Of a stretch of DNA of 64,000 nucleotides, positions 8,955-16,984 are shown piece after piece. The stretch comes from Roseomonas haemaphysalidis. Lineage in GTDB: Bacteria; Pseudomonadota; Alphaproteobacteria; Acetobacterales; Acetobacteraceae. The DNA lies in NCBI RefSeq assembly GCF_017355405.1, contig NZ_CP061177.1:434001-498000 (forward strand), written 5' to 3'. Each line of letters opens with the position of its first letter. Within the stretch, counting starts at the first letter, position 1. The position numbers and the translations under genes were made by a program. The notes below the pieces were generated by a model that saw only the letters and a program-made list of their open reading frames with translations, did not search any database and was not told the DNA's origin.

Positions 8955-9797
8955 TCATAGCATATCCACGCGCACCGGCGCGCGGACCGGCTGCGCCGTT
9001 GCCGCCCGGCCGGCGGGCGTGCTGCCGAAGGCCGCGCGCCATGCGGCGCCGAAGGCCGAGGCACTGGCATAGCCCACCGCCGCCGCCGCCCGCGCCGGCG
9101 TCATGCCCTGGGCCAGCAATGCCGCCGCCTCGGCCAGCCGGGTCTGCTGCCGCCACACGGCGAAGCCCAGCCCCGTTTCGGCACGGAAGCGGCGGGTCAG
9201 GGTGCGCGGGCTGGCGCCCACCTCGGGCGCCCAGTCCTCCAGGCTGCGGTGTGAGCCCAGGTCGGCGCGGAAGGCCTCGGCCAGCCGCCGCAGGCGCGGA
9301 TCGCGTGGCTGCGGCACGCCCAGCGGCAGGGCGGGCGCGTGGCTGATCTCGTCCAGGATCAGCGCCGCCAGGTGGCCGCCGCGCCCGGCCAGGTCCCATT
9401 CCAGCGGGTCGTCGCAGGCGGCCAGCACCAGCTCGCGCAGCAGTGCCGAAACGGCCAGCACGGCGACACCGGCCGGAAAGGCCCCCACCGCGTCGGCCCG
9501 CAGGAACAGCGCCCGCATGGCGACGCGGCCCTGCATGGTCACCGCGTGCAGCAGGCCGGCCGGCACCCACAGCGCCCGGCCCGGCGGCACCACGTGCAGG
9601 GCGCCCGCGGCCGAGATGCGCATCACGCCGGCGGTCGCGTAAAGCAGCTGCGCCCGCAGGTGGCTGTGCTCGCCGGTGGAAAGGCCATGCGGGTAATCAT
9701 GCGCGAAGGCGGCCAGCGGCCGGTCTACCCGCTCCGCCGAAACCGGCAGCGGCGGCAGGGAAGGATGACGCGGGGGAGGCTGGCCGATGATCGACAT
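8955..9797 (-). CDS. AraC-family regulator with N-terminal cupin
   Basis: A 280-residue protein. The N-terminal cupin-like domain (about 30-120, with HSHLRAQLLYATAGVMRI) probably senses a small ligand. The C-terminal double helix-turn-helix (about 185-265) includes GASPRTLTRRFRAETGLGF and a second HTH near AAAVGYASASAFGAAWRAAFG. This architecture is that of NimR/YdeC-type regulators that control adjacent efflux pumps. An MFS transporter gene is divergent, 68 bases away, and is the likely target. arfB follows on the same strand. Confidence 0.88.
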   Translation of the reverse strand: MSIIGQPPPRHPSLPPLPVSAERVDRPLAAFAHDYPHGLSTGEHSHLRAQLLYATAGVMRISAAGALHVVPPGRALWVPAGLLHAVTMQGRVAMRALFLRADAVGAFPAGVAVLAVSALLRELVLAACDDPLEWDLAGRGGHLAALILDEISHAPALPLGVPQPRDPRLRRLAEAFRADLGSHRSLEDWAPEVGASPRTLTRRFRAETGLGFAVWRQQTRLAEAAALLAQGMTPARAAAAVGYASASAFGAAWRAAFGSTPAGRAATAQPVRAPVRVDML

Positions 9798-9865
9798 GAT
9801 CTGTCCGGACGTCGCTGTTCCGCCAAGCTAGCTTCCAGGCCAAGGACACGCCAGGACCAAGAACC

Positions 9866-11077
9866 ATGTCGCCCGCGACCCGCCAGATCGCCTTCATCAA
9901 CGCCGCGCACACCGCCACGCATTACTGCCTGCTGATCCTGGCCACCGCCGTGCTCGGCATGGTGGCGCAGGACGGGGGCGCCTTCGGCCACGACTACGGG
10001 CCGGTGATGGCGCTGGGCACCGCCATGTTCGCGCTCTACGGCGTGGGTGCCCTGCCGATGGGATGGCTGGCCGCCCGCTTCGGCCGCAAGCGGATGATGG
10101 TGGCCTTTTTTCTCGGCACGGGTGCCGGCATGGCCGGGGCAGGCTTCGTGTCCTCGCCCTTCTGGCTCGCCGCCATGCTGGGGGCGATGGGTGCTTTTGC
10201 CGCCATCTACCACCCGATCGGCACCGCCATGCTGGTGGAGGCCGCGGGCGACAAGGTGGGCCGCGCGGTCGGGTTGAACGGAGTGTTCGGCAATCTCGGC
10301 GTCGCCACCGCGCCGGTCGCCACCGCCATGATCGCCCAGGCCGCCGGCTGGCGCTGGGCCTTTATCCTGCCCGGGGCGCTGTGCGTGCTGGTCGGGCTCG
10401 CCTATGCCCGGCTGCCGGAGGTCTCCACCGCGTCACATGCCGGCGCCCGCCCGTTTCCCGCCATCCCGCGCGCCGTGGTGCGCCGGGCGGTGGTGGTGCT
10501 GCTGGCCATCGCCGCCGCCTCCGGGCTGGTGTTCAACGCCTTCACCCTGCTGCTGCCCAAGCTGATGGAGGAACGCCTGGCCACCGCCCCCGGACTGCTG
10601 CCCGTGATCGGCGCCCTGGCCTTCGCCGCCACGCTGTGCGGCGGGCTGACGCAATTCACCGTGGGGCGGATGATCGACCGGCTGACCCTGCGGCGCGTGT
10701 TCCTGCCGCTGGCGGTGGCCCAGATGCCGCTGATGCTGGCGCTGTCCTTCGCGCAGGGGCCGGTCATCCTGCCGCTGGCCGCGGCGCTGGCAGCCTCGAT
10801 CTTCGGGCAGGTGACGGTGAACGAGACGATGACCGCGCGCTACATCGCGCCGCCGCTGCGGGTGAAGCTGTATTCCATCCGCTTCTTCATCGGCTTCATG
10901 GGCGCCGCCGCCGCCGCCCCGCTGGTGGGGCTGCTGCACGAGGCCACCGGCGGGCTGGCGGCGACCCTGGTGGTGCTGGGGCTGGTGTCCGCCGTCACCC
11001 TGGTATGCGCGCTGTTCTTTCCGGACCGGGAAGAAGAACTGAAGCCCGAGCTCTGGAACGTCGCGCCCGCGGAATAG
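9866..11077 (+). CDS. MFS transporter, Fsr-like
   Basis: A 403-residue protein with about 12 membrane spans. The loop 2-3 MFS motif is in GWLAARFGRKRMM, and the family-typical YHPIGTAML resembles the FYHP segment of fosmidomycin-resistance-type (Fsr) pumps. It probably exports a small toxic molecule by proton antiport; the substrate is not readable. Divergent from the AraC-family gene, its likely regulator. A family A repeat follows ten bases after the stop. Confidence 0.82.
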   Translation: MSPATRQIAFINAAHTATHYCLLILATAVLGMVAQDGGAFGHDYGPVMALGTAMFALYGVGALPMGWLAARFGRKRMMVAFFLGTGAGMAGAGFVSSPFWLAAMLGAMGAFAAIYHPIGTAMLVEAAGDKVGRAVGLNGVFGNLGVATAPVATAMIAQAAGWRWAFILPGALCVLVGLAYARLPEVSTASHAGARPFPAIPRAVVRRAVVVLLAIAAASGLVFNAFTLLLPKLMEERLATAPGLLPVIGALAFAATLCGGLTQFTVGRMIDRLTLRRVFLPLAVAQMPLMLALSFAQGPVILPLAAALAASIFGQVTVNETMTARYIAPPLRVKLYSIRFFIGFMGAAAAAPLVGLLHEATGGLAATLVVLGLVSAVTLVCALFFPDREEELKPELWNVAPAE

Positions 11078-11086
11078 GAAACGGAC

Positions 11087-11130
11087 AAGGCCGGGGGAAG
11101 GCGTTCCCCCGCCCCCCATCTTTATTTTGA
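11087..11130 (+). repeat. family A hairpin repeat, copy A2
   Basis: Stem CGGGGGAA/TTCCCCCG with loop GGCG, then CCCCCCATC and TTTATTTTGA. It directly follows the MFS gene and pairs in inverted orientation with A3, 58 bases away. Confidence 0.8.
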
Positions 11131-11188
11131 TCTGCTTCCGCGAGAAGGGCTGTAAGTCTGTCGCCCCGCTTCCGGCTCCGGCAACGAA

Positions 11189-11230
11189 CCAGAAAAGATG
11201 GGATTCGGGAAAATTGCTTCCCCCGACCTT
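11189..11230 (-). repeat. family A hairpin repeat, copy A3
   Basis: On the minus strand: stem TCGGGGGAA/TTTTCCCGA (two G-U pairs) with a GCAA loop, then ATCCCATCTTTTCTGG. It lies after the stop of the binding-protein gene ending at 11241 and is the inverted partner of A2. Confidence 0.75.
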
Positions 11231-11240
11231 CTTTGCCGCC

Positions 11241-12080
11241 TTAAGCGTTCGGATCGCCCGCGTTCGGGAAAAACAGCGACTGCCCGTCGATCTGATAGGC
11301 CGCGATGGCGTCCTGCCCGGCCTTGGACACCAGCCAGTCGATAAAGGCCTGCCCATCCGCCGTCTTCACATGCGGGTGCCGGGCCGGGTTCACCAGCATC
11401 ACGCCGTACTGGTTGAACAGGCGGGCATCGCCTTCGGTCAGCACCTGCAGGTCGCGGCGGTTGCGGAAGCTGAGCCAGGTGCCGCGGTCGCTGAGCAGAT
11501 AGGCCTCGGCGGCGGCGGCGGTGTTCAGCGCCGGGCCCATGCCCTGGCCGATCTCGCGGTACCAGCCCTGCCCCGTGGCGGCGGGGTCGATGCCGGCCAG
11601 CTTCCACAGCCGCAGCTCCGCCGCATGGGTGCCCGAGCGGTCGCCGCGAGAGACGAACGGCGCGTGCTTGGCCGCCACCGCCTGCAGCGCGGCGGTGATG
11701 TCGCGCCCCTTCGCGCCCGCCGGGTCCGCCGCCGGGCCCACCAGCACGAAGTCGTTGTACATGACGGGATAGCGGCGGGTGGCGAAGCCCTCGGCCAGGA
11801 AGTTCATCTCCGCCGCGCGGTCGTGCACGAAGACCACGTCGGCGTCGCCGCGCCGGGCGACATCCAGCGCCTGGCCGGTGCCCAGTGCCACCACGCGCAC
11901 GTTGATGCCGGTAACCTGGGTGAACAGCGGCAGGATATGGCCGAACAGGCCGGACTGCTCCGTGGAGGTGGTGGAGGCGACGGTGATGCTGCGCGGCGCC
12001 TGCGCCCGCGCGCCGGGCACGGCCCCCAGCAGCGCGAGGCTGCCGAGCGCGGCGAAAAGAAGACGGCGACCGAGGCGCAT
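11241..12080 (-). CDS. tungstate/molybdate-type ABC substrate-binding protein (TupA-like), orphan
   Basis: A 279-residue periplasmic protein with a signal peptide of about 26 residues (ending ARA). The ligand-pocket segment VASTTSTEQSGLF and the later FVSRGDRSGTHAAE are typical of TupA/PstS-like anion-binding proteins. TupA delivers tungstate to the TupBC transporter for molybdopterin-type enzymes. No permease or ATPase gene adjoins it, so partners must lie elsewhere. The ATG at 12080 has GGGAAG eight bases before it; an in-frame ATG at 12095 adds five residues. The next gene upstream, tsaB, is divergent. Confidence 0.82.
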   Translation of the reverse strand: MRLGRRLLFAALGSLALLGAVPGARAQAPRSITVASTTSTEQSGLFGHILPLFTQVTGINVRVVALGTGQALDVARRGDADVVFVHDRAAEMNFLAEGFATRRYPVMYNDFVLVGPAADPAGAKGRDITAALQAVAAKHAPFVSRGDRSGTHAAELRLWKLAGIDPAATGQGWYREIGQGMGPALNTAAAAEAYLLSDRGTWLSFRNRRDLQVLTEGDARLFNQYGVMLVNPARHPHVKTADGQAFIDWLVSKAGQDAIAAYQIDGQSLFFPNAGDPNA

Positions 12081-12294
12081 GAATAAGCTTCCCATGACTG
12101 GCGTGTTTCTTTCAACAAGCCGCAAGCCGGCCTCAAGGTCCAGGGGCGGCTTGATGTCGTTGCGCCACCATGGCCCCGGCGGCGCCAGAACGGCAGGCCG
12201 CGCCCGCAACAGCGCCAGGCAGGCCTGCCTTCCGGACTTTCTCCGAGCGAGATTGCGGATTTCGCCCCGGCCGATCCTGCTTTAAGGCCTGCGC

Positions 12295-12954
12295 ATGCGG
12301 ATTCTGGCAATGGATGGCGCCCTGGCGCGGGCTTCGGCGGCGGTATGGGCGGAAGGGCGCGTTATGGCGCAGGCCACGACCGATGGCGCGCGCGGCCAGC
12401 CCACGGCGTTGCCGCTGCTGGTGCAGCGGGTGCTGGCCGAGGCCGGGCTGGCCGCCACCGAGCTGGATGCCGTGGCGGCGGTGGTGGGCCCGGGTGGCTT
12501 CACCGGGCTGCGGGCGGCGCTGGCACTGGCGCAGGGCATCGCGCTGGCGGCAGGCCGGCCCGCGGTCGGCGTCACCACCGGGGAAGCCCTGGCGGCCGGC
12601 CTGCCGGCGGCGTGGCGCGCGGGGCGGGAAACCTGGTGCTGCATCGACACGCGGCGCGGCCGGCTGCTGCTGGAACGCTTCGCGCCCGGTTCGGCCGCGG
12701 CGCTGGGACCGCCCTTGTCGCTGGCGCCGGAGGAGTTGCCGGTTGTCGCAGCCCCGCCCCTGCTGGCGGGCGATGCCGCAGACATGGCGCTTGCGGCGCT
12801 GGCTTCGCGCGGCGTGGTGGCGGAAAACAGCGGCCATGCCTTGCCCCGGGCCGCCGATGCCGCCGCCGTGGCGGCGCTGCGGCTGGCCGGCCAGCTGCCA
12901 CCACTGGCCGCGCTGCCCCTTTACGTGGAGCCGCCGGCGGTGCGCGCGCCGTGA
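12295..12954 (+). CDS. tsaB: tRNA threonylcarbamoyladenosine synthesis protein TsaB
   Basis: A 219-residue ASKHA-fold protein. It shows the N-terminal ILAMDGALARASAAV strand pair and the VVGPGGFTGLR motif of TsaB/YeaZ. TsaB forms a complex with TsaD and TsaE that places the threonylcarbamoyl group on A37 of ANN-decoding tRNAs. It overlaps the next gene, rimI, by four bases (GTGA), a conserved pairing in alphaproteobacteria. Confidence 0.9.
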   Translation: MRILAMDGALARASAAVWAEGRVMAQATTDGARGQPTALPLLVQRVLAEAGLAATELDAVAAVVGPGGFTGLRAALALAQGIALAAGRPAVGVTTGEALAAGLPAAWRAGRETWCCIDTRRGRLLLERFAPGSAAALGPPLSLAPEELPVVAAPPLLAGDAADMALAALASRGVVAENSGHALPRAADAAAVAALRLAGQLPPLAALPLYVEPPAVRAP

Positions 12955-13385
12955 CACCGGCCTTGCTTGGCCAGGCCGACGCCGCGGCGCTGGCCGTGCT
13001 GCATGCCGGCGCCTTTCCGGCCGCCGAGGCCTGGGGGCCGGATGCCATCGCATTGATGCTGGGGCTGGACGGCGGCTTCGGGCTGGGGCTGGCCGGACAG
13101 GGCTTCGTGCTGGCGCGCGCGGTAGCCGGGGAGGCCGAGGTGCTGACCCTGGCCGTGGCACCGGCCGCGCGGCGGCGGGGCGTGGCCACGGCGCTGCTGC
13201 AGGCTGCGATGCGACAGGCAGCGGCACGGCAGGCGGAGGTGATGTTTCTGGAAGTCGCCGAAAGCAACGCCGCCGCGCAAGCGTTGTACATGGCGGCGGG
13301 CTTCGCCGAGGTCGGGCGCCGCCGCCATTACTATAGCGATGGCACCGATGCGCTGGTGCTCAGCCGTCGCCTCGGCGCAGCCTGA
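12951..13385 (+). CDS. rimI: ribosomal protein S18 alanine N-acetyltransferase RimI
   Basis: A 144-residue GNAT-fold protein. The acetyl-CoA-binding segment is APAARRRGVATALL; LEVAESNAAAQALYMAAGF and the end of HYYSDGTDALVLSR are typical of RimI. It acetylates the N-terminal alanine of ribosomal protein S18. The start is the GTG at 12951 overlapping the tsaB stop; the frame is open upstream only as a shadow of tsaB. Its 3' end overlaps the convergent TusA-like gene by 26 bases. Confidence 0.88.
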   Translation: MTPALLGQADAAALAVLHAGAFPAAEAWGPDAIALMLGLDGGFGLGLAGQGFVLARAVAGEAEVLTLAVAPAARRRGVATALLQAAMRQAAARQAEVMFLEVAESNAAAQALYMAAGFAEVGRRRHYYSDGTDALVLSRRLGAA

Positions 13386-13620
13386 GGCACAGCGCGCCGT
13401 CCGGCCGCTCCCGCTGCCCCAGCACCGCATGGCCTTGTTCCACAGCGGTGCGGGGGATGTTGCGGCGCGGTTCGTCGCCTTTCAACAGCACCTCCAGCAC
13501 CTGTCCGGGGGACAGCCGGTCCAGCGCCAGGCGGGTGCGCACAAAGGTCATCGGACAAGTCTCGGCGGTGATGTCGATGTAGCTGTCGGGACTGTCGTCC
13601 CACCACTGTTCTTGGTGCAT
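13360..13620 (-). CDS. TusA-family sulfurtransferase-like protein
   Basis: An 86-residue protein with the SirA/TusA fold signature AETCPMTFVRTRLAL; C22-P23 is the conserved CP pair, C22 being the sulfur-carrying residue in TusA. The sulfur trafficking role (tRNA thiolation, molybdopterin or other persulfide relay) is inferred from family only. Convergent with rimI and overlapping its last 26 bases. Confidence 0.82.
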   Translation of the reverse strand: MHQEQWWDDSPDSYIDITAETCPMTFVRTRLALDRLSPGQVLEVLLKGDEPRRNIPRTAVEQGHAVLGQRERPDGALCLRLRRGDG

Positions 13621-13760
13621 TCTGTAATGAATCCGGATTTATTCGCACCGCGCCAGAAAGGCGGTTGCGGGAAATGGATCAGGAAAGATATGCTGGCCGC
13701 AGACGGGGGCCGCAAGTCGCGAGCCGTCGTCGTTTAGAGAAATCATGAAAAGGCGCCTTT

Positions 13761-14204
13761 ATGGCCGAAGAACAGGCTGGGCAAGAACTGCTGGAGCTGA
13801 CGGCGCAGATCGTCGCCGCGCATGTGTCCAACAACGCGGTGTCGCTGCCCGAGGTGCCCTCGCTGATCGAGCAGGTGCACCGCACGCTGGCCGGGCTGGG
13901 CAACGCCGCCCCTGCCCCCGCCCCGGTGGCCGAGCGCCCGCAGCCCGCCGTGCCGGTCAAGAAGTCGGTGACGGACGAGTACCTGGTCTGCCTGGAAGAC
14001 GGCAAGAAGTTGAAGATGCTGAAGCGGCATCTGAAGACCGCCTACGACATGACGCCGGAACAGTATCGCGACCGCTGGGGCCTGCCGCCCGATTATCCGA
14101 TGGTGGCGCCCAACTACGCCAAGCACCGTTCGTCGCTGGCCAAGAAGATCGGCCTCGGCACCAAGCCGCGCGGCGGCCGCCAGAAGCGCCCCGCGGCGGC
14201 CTGA
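13761..14204 (+). CDS. mucR: MucR/Ros-family transcriptional regulator
   Basis: A 147-residue protein. The C-terminal half carries the MucR zinc-finger region: [18 protein letters not shown], then [15 protein letters not shown] and the basic DNA-binding end LAKKIGLG. MucR proteins are H-NS-like silencers that bind AT-rich DNA and control exopolysaccharide, motility and cell-cycle genes. The N-terminal part (10-50) forms the oligomerisation domain. A proline-rich linker (50-65) joins the two. Nearby hairpins at 14261 and 14314 separate it from fur. Confidence 0.92.
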   Translation: MAEEQAGQELLELTAQIVAAHVSNNAVSLPEVPSLIEQVHRTLAGLGNAAPAPAPVAERPQPAVPVKKSVTDEYLVCLEDGKKLKMLKRHLKTAYDMTPEQYRDRWGLPPDYPMVAPNYAKHRSSLAKKIGLGTKPRGGRQKRPAAA

Positions 14205-14260
14205 CGGCCGGGGCGCCGCATCCGGCCCGCCGGGCGCGGCGCCTGCCACCGCCGGGGCCG

Positions 14261-14282
14261 CCACCAGCGCCGCCGCTGGTGG
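14261..14282 (+). terminator. hairpin after mucR
   Basis: A perfect 8-bp stem CCACCAGC/GCTGGTGG with a 6-nt loop, 56 bases after the mucR stop. No T-tract, so terminator activity is uncertain. Confidence 0.4.
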
Positions 14283-14303
14283 CGCGCCTTGCCTTGGCCG
14301 GGT

Positions 14304-14339
14304 TATGATGGCAAGGGCGGGTGCGTTGAGACCCGCCCT
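14304..14339 (+). promoter_or_regulatory. possible -10 box and leader hairpin before fur
   Basis: A TATGAT hexamer at 14304-14309 is followed by a perfect 9-bp inverted repeat AGGGCGGGT/ACCCGCCCT (14314-14322, 14331-14339, 8-nt loop). It is 66 bases before the fur start, so it may form a leader hairpin in the operon mRNA. No good -35 was found. Confidence 0.3.
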
Positions 14340-14404
14340 CGCCACCTGACACCGGCCACGCGGGGCCAGAGCCGGCCCCGGCGCAGGAGCTTCCGACGAC
14401 GCGC

Positions 14405-14974
14405 ATGGACACCCGCACCGCACCTCCCCGCCCCGCCGCGCCCGGTCCCGCCGCGTCCAGCCCCGGAGCCGCGCCCGACCCGATGCGGATCGAGCGGCTT
14501 TGCATCGAGCGCGGGCTGAAGATGACCGGCCAGCGCCGCACCATCGCGCGCGTGCTGTCCGAGGCGATCGACCACCCCGACGTCGAGGAACTGTACCGCC
14601 GGGCGCTGGCGCTCGACGCCCGCGTGTCCATTGCCACCGTGTACCGCACCGTGCGGCTGCTGGAGGAAAAGGGCATCCTGGAGCGGCATGACTTCGGCGG
14701 CGGCCGCGCCCGCTACGAGGCCACCGACCACGGCCACCACTACCACCTGATCGACATCGATTCCGGCAAGGTGATCGAATTCTCCGACGAACAGCACGAG
14801 GCGCTGGCCGCCGCCATCGCGGCGCGGCTCGGCTTCGCGCTGGTGGGCCACCGGCTGGAGCTGTTTGGCCGCCGCGCCGAGGATGCCGGTGCCGGCCCGG
14901 CCCGCGGCCGCCGCCGCAGCGTCGCCAAGCCCGGCCCCGGCCGGGCCCCCGACGAGGGCGGGAACGCCGCATGA
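14405..14974 (+). CDS. fur: Fur-family metal-responsive regulator
   Basis: A 189-residue Fur protein. The winged helix covers about 35-100 (KMTGQRRTIARVL, VSIATVYRTVRLLEEKG). The dimerisation domain has the metal-binding run DHGHHYHLIDIDSGKVIEF (H109-H114 region). It lacks the C-terminal CxxC zinc site, as do many alphaproteobacterial Fur/Mur proteins, so iron or manganese may be the signal. The first 25 residues are Pro/Ala-rich and the tail is basic; an in-frame ATG at 14483 would give a normal-length start. It overlaps olsB by four bases, so the regulator is cotranscribed with lipid synthesis genes. Confidence 0.9.
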   Translation: MDTRTAPPRPAAPGPAASSPGAAPDPMRIERLCIERGLKMTGQRRTIARVLSEAIDHPDVEELYRRALALDARVSIATVYRTVRLLEEKGILERHDFGGGRARYEATDHGHHYHLIDIDSGKVIEFSDEQHEALAAAIAARLGFALVGHRLELFGRRAEDAGAGPARGRRRSVAKPGPGRAPDEGGNAA

Positions 14975-15771
14975 TCGACCCCGAGGCCGGCTTCGGCGAG
15001 CTCCGGGCCGGCAATCTGGGGGTCCGCATCGCCATCTCGGCCGCCGAGGTCGATGCCGCCCAGGCACTGCGCTACCGCGTCTTCTACGACGAGATGGGCG
15101 CGCATCCCGATGCCGTCACCGCCGCCGCGGCACGCGACGCCGATAGCTTCGACCCCGTGGCCGACCACCTGCTGGTGCTGGACCACGACCTGGGCGAGGG
15201 TCCCGCCGCCGTGGTCGGCACCTACCGGCTGATCCGGCGCGAGGCGGCGGCGCGCGTCGGCGGCTTTTATTCCGCCAGCGAATACGACGTCAGCAAGCTC
15301 ACCGGCCGCCCCGGCCCGGTGCTGGAGCTGGGCCGCTCCTGCGTGGATGCCGCGTATCGCGGGCGGCCGTCCATGCAGCTGCTGTGGGCCGGCATCGCCG
15401 CCTATATCGCCAAGCACAACATCGAGGTGATGTTCGGCTGCGCCAGCCTGCCGGGCACGGACCTGGATACGCTGGCGGTGCCGCTGACCTACCTGCACCA
15501 CGCCCACCTGGCGCCGCCTGAGCTGCGCCCCGTGGCGGTGCGGGACCGCTTCGTGCGCATGGACCGGCTGGACCCGGCGCTGATCGACCACCGCGCCGCG
15601 CTGGCCGACCTGCCGCCGCTGGTGAAGGGCTATCTCCGCCTTGGTGGCTTCGTGGGTGATGGCGCGGTGATCGACCCGCAGTTCAACACCACCGACGTCT
15701 GCGTGGTGGTGATGACGGAACGGGTGACGGACAAGTACTTCCGGCATTTCGAACGGCAAAAGGCCGGCTGA
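14971..15771 (+). CDS. olsB: L-ornithine N(alpha)-acyltransferase OlsB
   Basis: A 266-residue GNAT-related acyltransferase. [12 protein letters not shown] near the N-terminus, VVGTYRLIR, and [16 protein letters not shown] are typical of the OlsB/hemolysin-like family. OlsB attaches a 3-hydroxyacyl chain from ACP to ornithine, giving lyso-ornithine lipid; the next gene encodes the matching O-acyltransferase. ATGA overlap with fur couples their translation. Ornithine lipids replace phospholipids under phosphate limitation in many alphaproteobacteria; a Fur link here is inference. Confidence 0.88.
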   Translation: MIDPEAGFGELRAGNLGVRIAISAAEVDAAQALRYRVFYDEMGAHPDAVTAAAARDADSFDPVADHLLVLDHDLGEGPAAVVGTYRLIRREAAARVGGFYSASEYDVSKLTGRPGPVLELGRSCVDAAYRGRPSMQLLWAGIAAYIAKHNIEVMFGCASLPGTDLDTLAVPLTYLHHAHLAPPELRPVAVRDRFVRMDRLDPALIDHRAALADLPPLVKGYLRLGGFVGDGAVIDPQFNTTDVCVVVMTERVTDKYFRHFERQKAG

Positions 15772-15833
15772 GCACCCGGCGGCGCCCCGGGCGCGCGATT
15801 GCCGCGCCGGGCCGCCTCCGGTATCGCTGCCCC

Positions 15834-16718
15834 ATGGCATCCCCTTCGGACGAGACCCGACGCCCCCTGCTGGTGGGCCCGCCCGACGATTCCCCCATCT
15901 CCGGCGGCAGCGCCCTGCGCGCCGCCGGGCGGCTGGCGCTGGTGACGCTCTGGACCCTCGGCTGCCTGCCGGTGCAGGCGGTGCTGGTGGCCTTGCCCGG
16001 GCGGGCCGACGTGCGCTTCGGCGGCCTGTACCACCGCGGCCTGTGCCGCATCCTGGGCCTGCGGCTGCGGGTGGTGGGGCAGCAGGCGGCGGGCGCCTCG
16101 GTGCTATACCTGTCCAACCACTCCTCCTGGCTCGACATCCCGGTGCTGGGCGGCACCCTGCGCGCGCCCTTCGTGTCCAAGGCCGAGGTGGGCACCTGGC
16201 CGGTCATCCGCCTGGTGGCCCGGCTGGGCCGCACCGTTTATGTGAGCCGCGCCCGCGGCCGCACCGGCGAGGAAGCCGCGGCGATGCGCGAGCGGCTGCA
16301 GGCCGGCGGCTCGCTGGTGCTGTTCCCCGAAGGCACCAGCGACGACGGCACCCGCGTGCTGCCGTTCCGCTCCTCCTTTCTGGCGGTGGCCGAGGCGGCG
16401 GCCGCCGTGCAGCCCGTCACGGTGGTGTACGACCGGCTGGGCCCGCTGCCCGCCACCCGCCGGGACCGCGCCATCTTCGCCTGGTATGGCGACATGGACA
16501 TCGGCAGCCACTTCTGGCGCCTGGCCCGGCGCACCGGCGGGCAGGCCACCGTGGTGCTGCACCCGCCGCTGGACCCGCGCGCCTTTGGCCACCGCAAGCA
16601 GCTGACGGCGGCGGTGGAGAAGGTGGTGGCGGACTGCGCCGCCACGTTGCGGCAAGGCCGGGCGGCGATGCCGCTGGCCGCGCAGGCGCCGCCGCCGGCC
16701 GCCACGAAGCCGGAATAG
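15834..16718 (+). CDS. olsA: lyso-ornithine lipid / 1-acylglycerol-3-phosphate O-acyltransferase (OlsA/PlsC)
   Basis: A 294-residue PlsC-domain protein with the catalytic HX4D box in NHSSWLD (95-101) and [10 protein letters not shown] hydrophobic N-terminal segment (30-55) anchors it to the membrane. Because it follows olsB on the same strand by 62 bases, it probably adds the second acyl chain to lyso-ornithine lipid; phosphatidic acid synthesis is the alternative or an extra role, since OlsA enzymes can do both. Confidence 0.85.
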   Translation: MASPSDETRRPLLVGPPDDSPISGGSALRAAGRLALVTLWTLGCLPVQAVLVALPGRADVRFGGLYHRGLCRILGLRLRVVGQQAAGASVLYLSNHSSWLDIPVLGGTLRAPFVSKAEVGTWPVIRLVARLGRTVYVSRARGRTGEEAAAMRERLQAGGSLVLFPEGTSDDGTRVLPFRSSFLAVAEAAAAVQPVTVVYDRLGPLPATRRDRAIFAWYGDMDIGSHFWRLARRTGGQATVVLHPPLDPRAFGHRKQLTAAVEKVVADCAATLRQGRAAMPLAAQAPPPAATKPE

Positions 16719-16930
16719 CCGGGCGGTTCCGGCGCGCGGCGCCGGGCTGCCCTGACTTGGCGGCGCATGCCGGATTGCACGAAACGGTCACCACGCTTTG
16801 CCTTGACCCTGGCCCCCGGCATCCACAACTCTGTGGGGCATGGACCGGCTCGATTCGACCCTCATGGCTGGGCGGCGGTCTCCTGGGGCAGGCTTCGCTT
16901 GACCTTGGCCACCGTGCGCCGCACATCGCC

Positions 16931-16952
16931 CACCCGCCCTGCCGGGCGGGTG
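16931..16952 (+). terminator. hairpin in the olsA-miaB gap
   Basis: A perfect 9-bp stem CACCCGCCC/GGGCGGGTG with a 4-nt loop lies 33 bases before the miaB start. It could attenuate read-through or shape the miaB leader. The rest of the 266-bp gap shows no recognisable gene. Confidence 0.4.
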
Positions 16953-16984
16953 ACCCGCTTCGCCGCGCCAGGGCTTTTCAGCAC

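Noticed and set aside
14283..14310. A sigma-70 promoter TTGCCT / TATGAT before fur
   Set aside because: The two hexamers are only nine bases apart, too close for a standard promoter; only the -10 is kept as a weak candidate.
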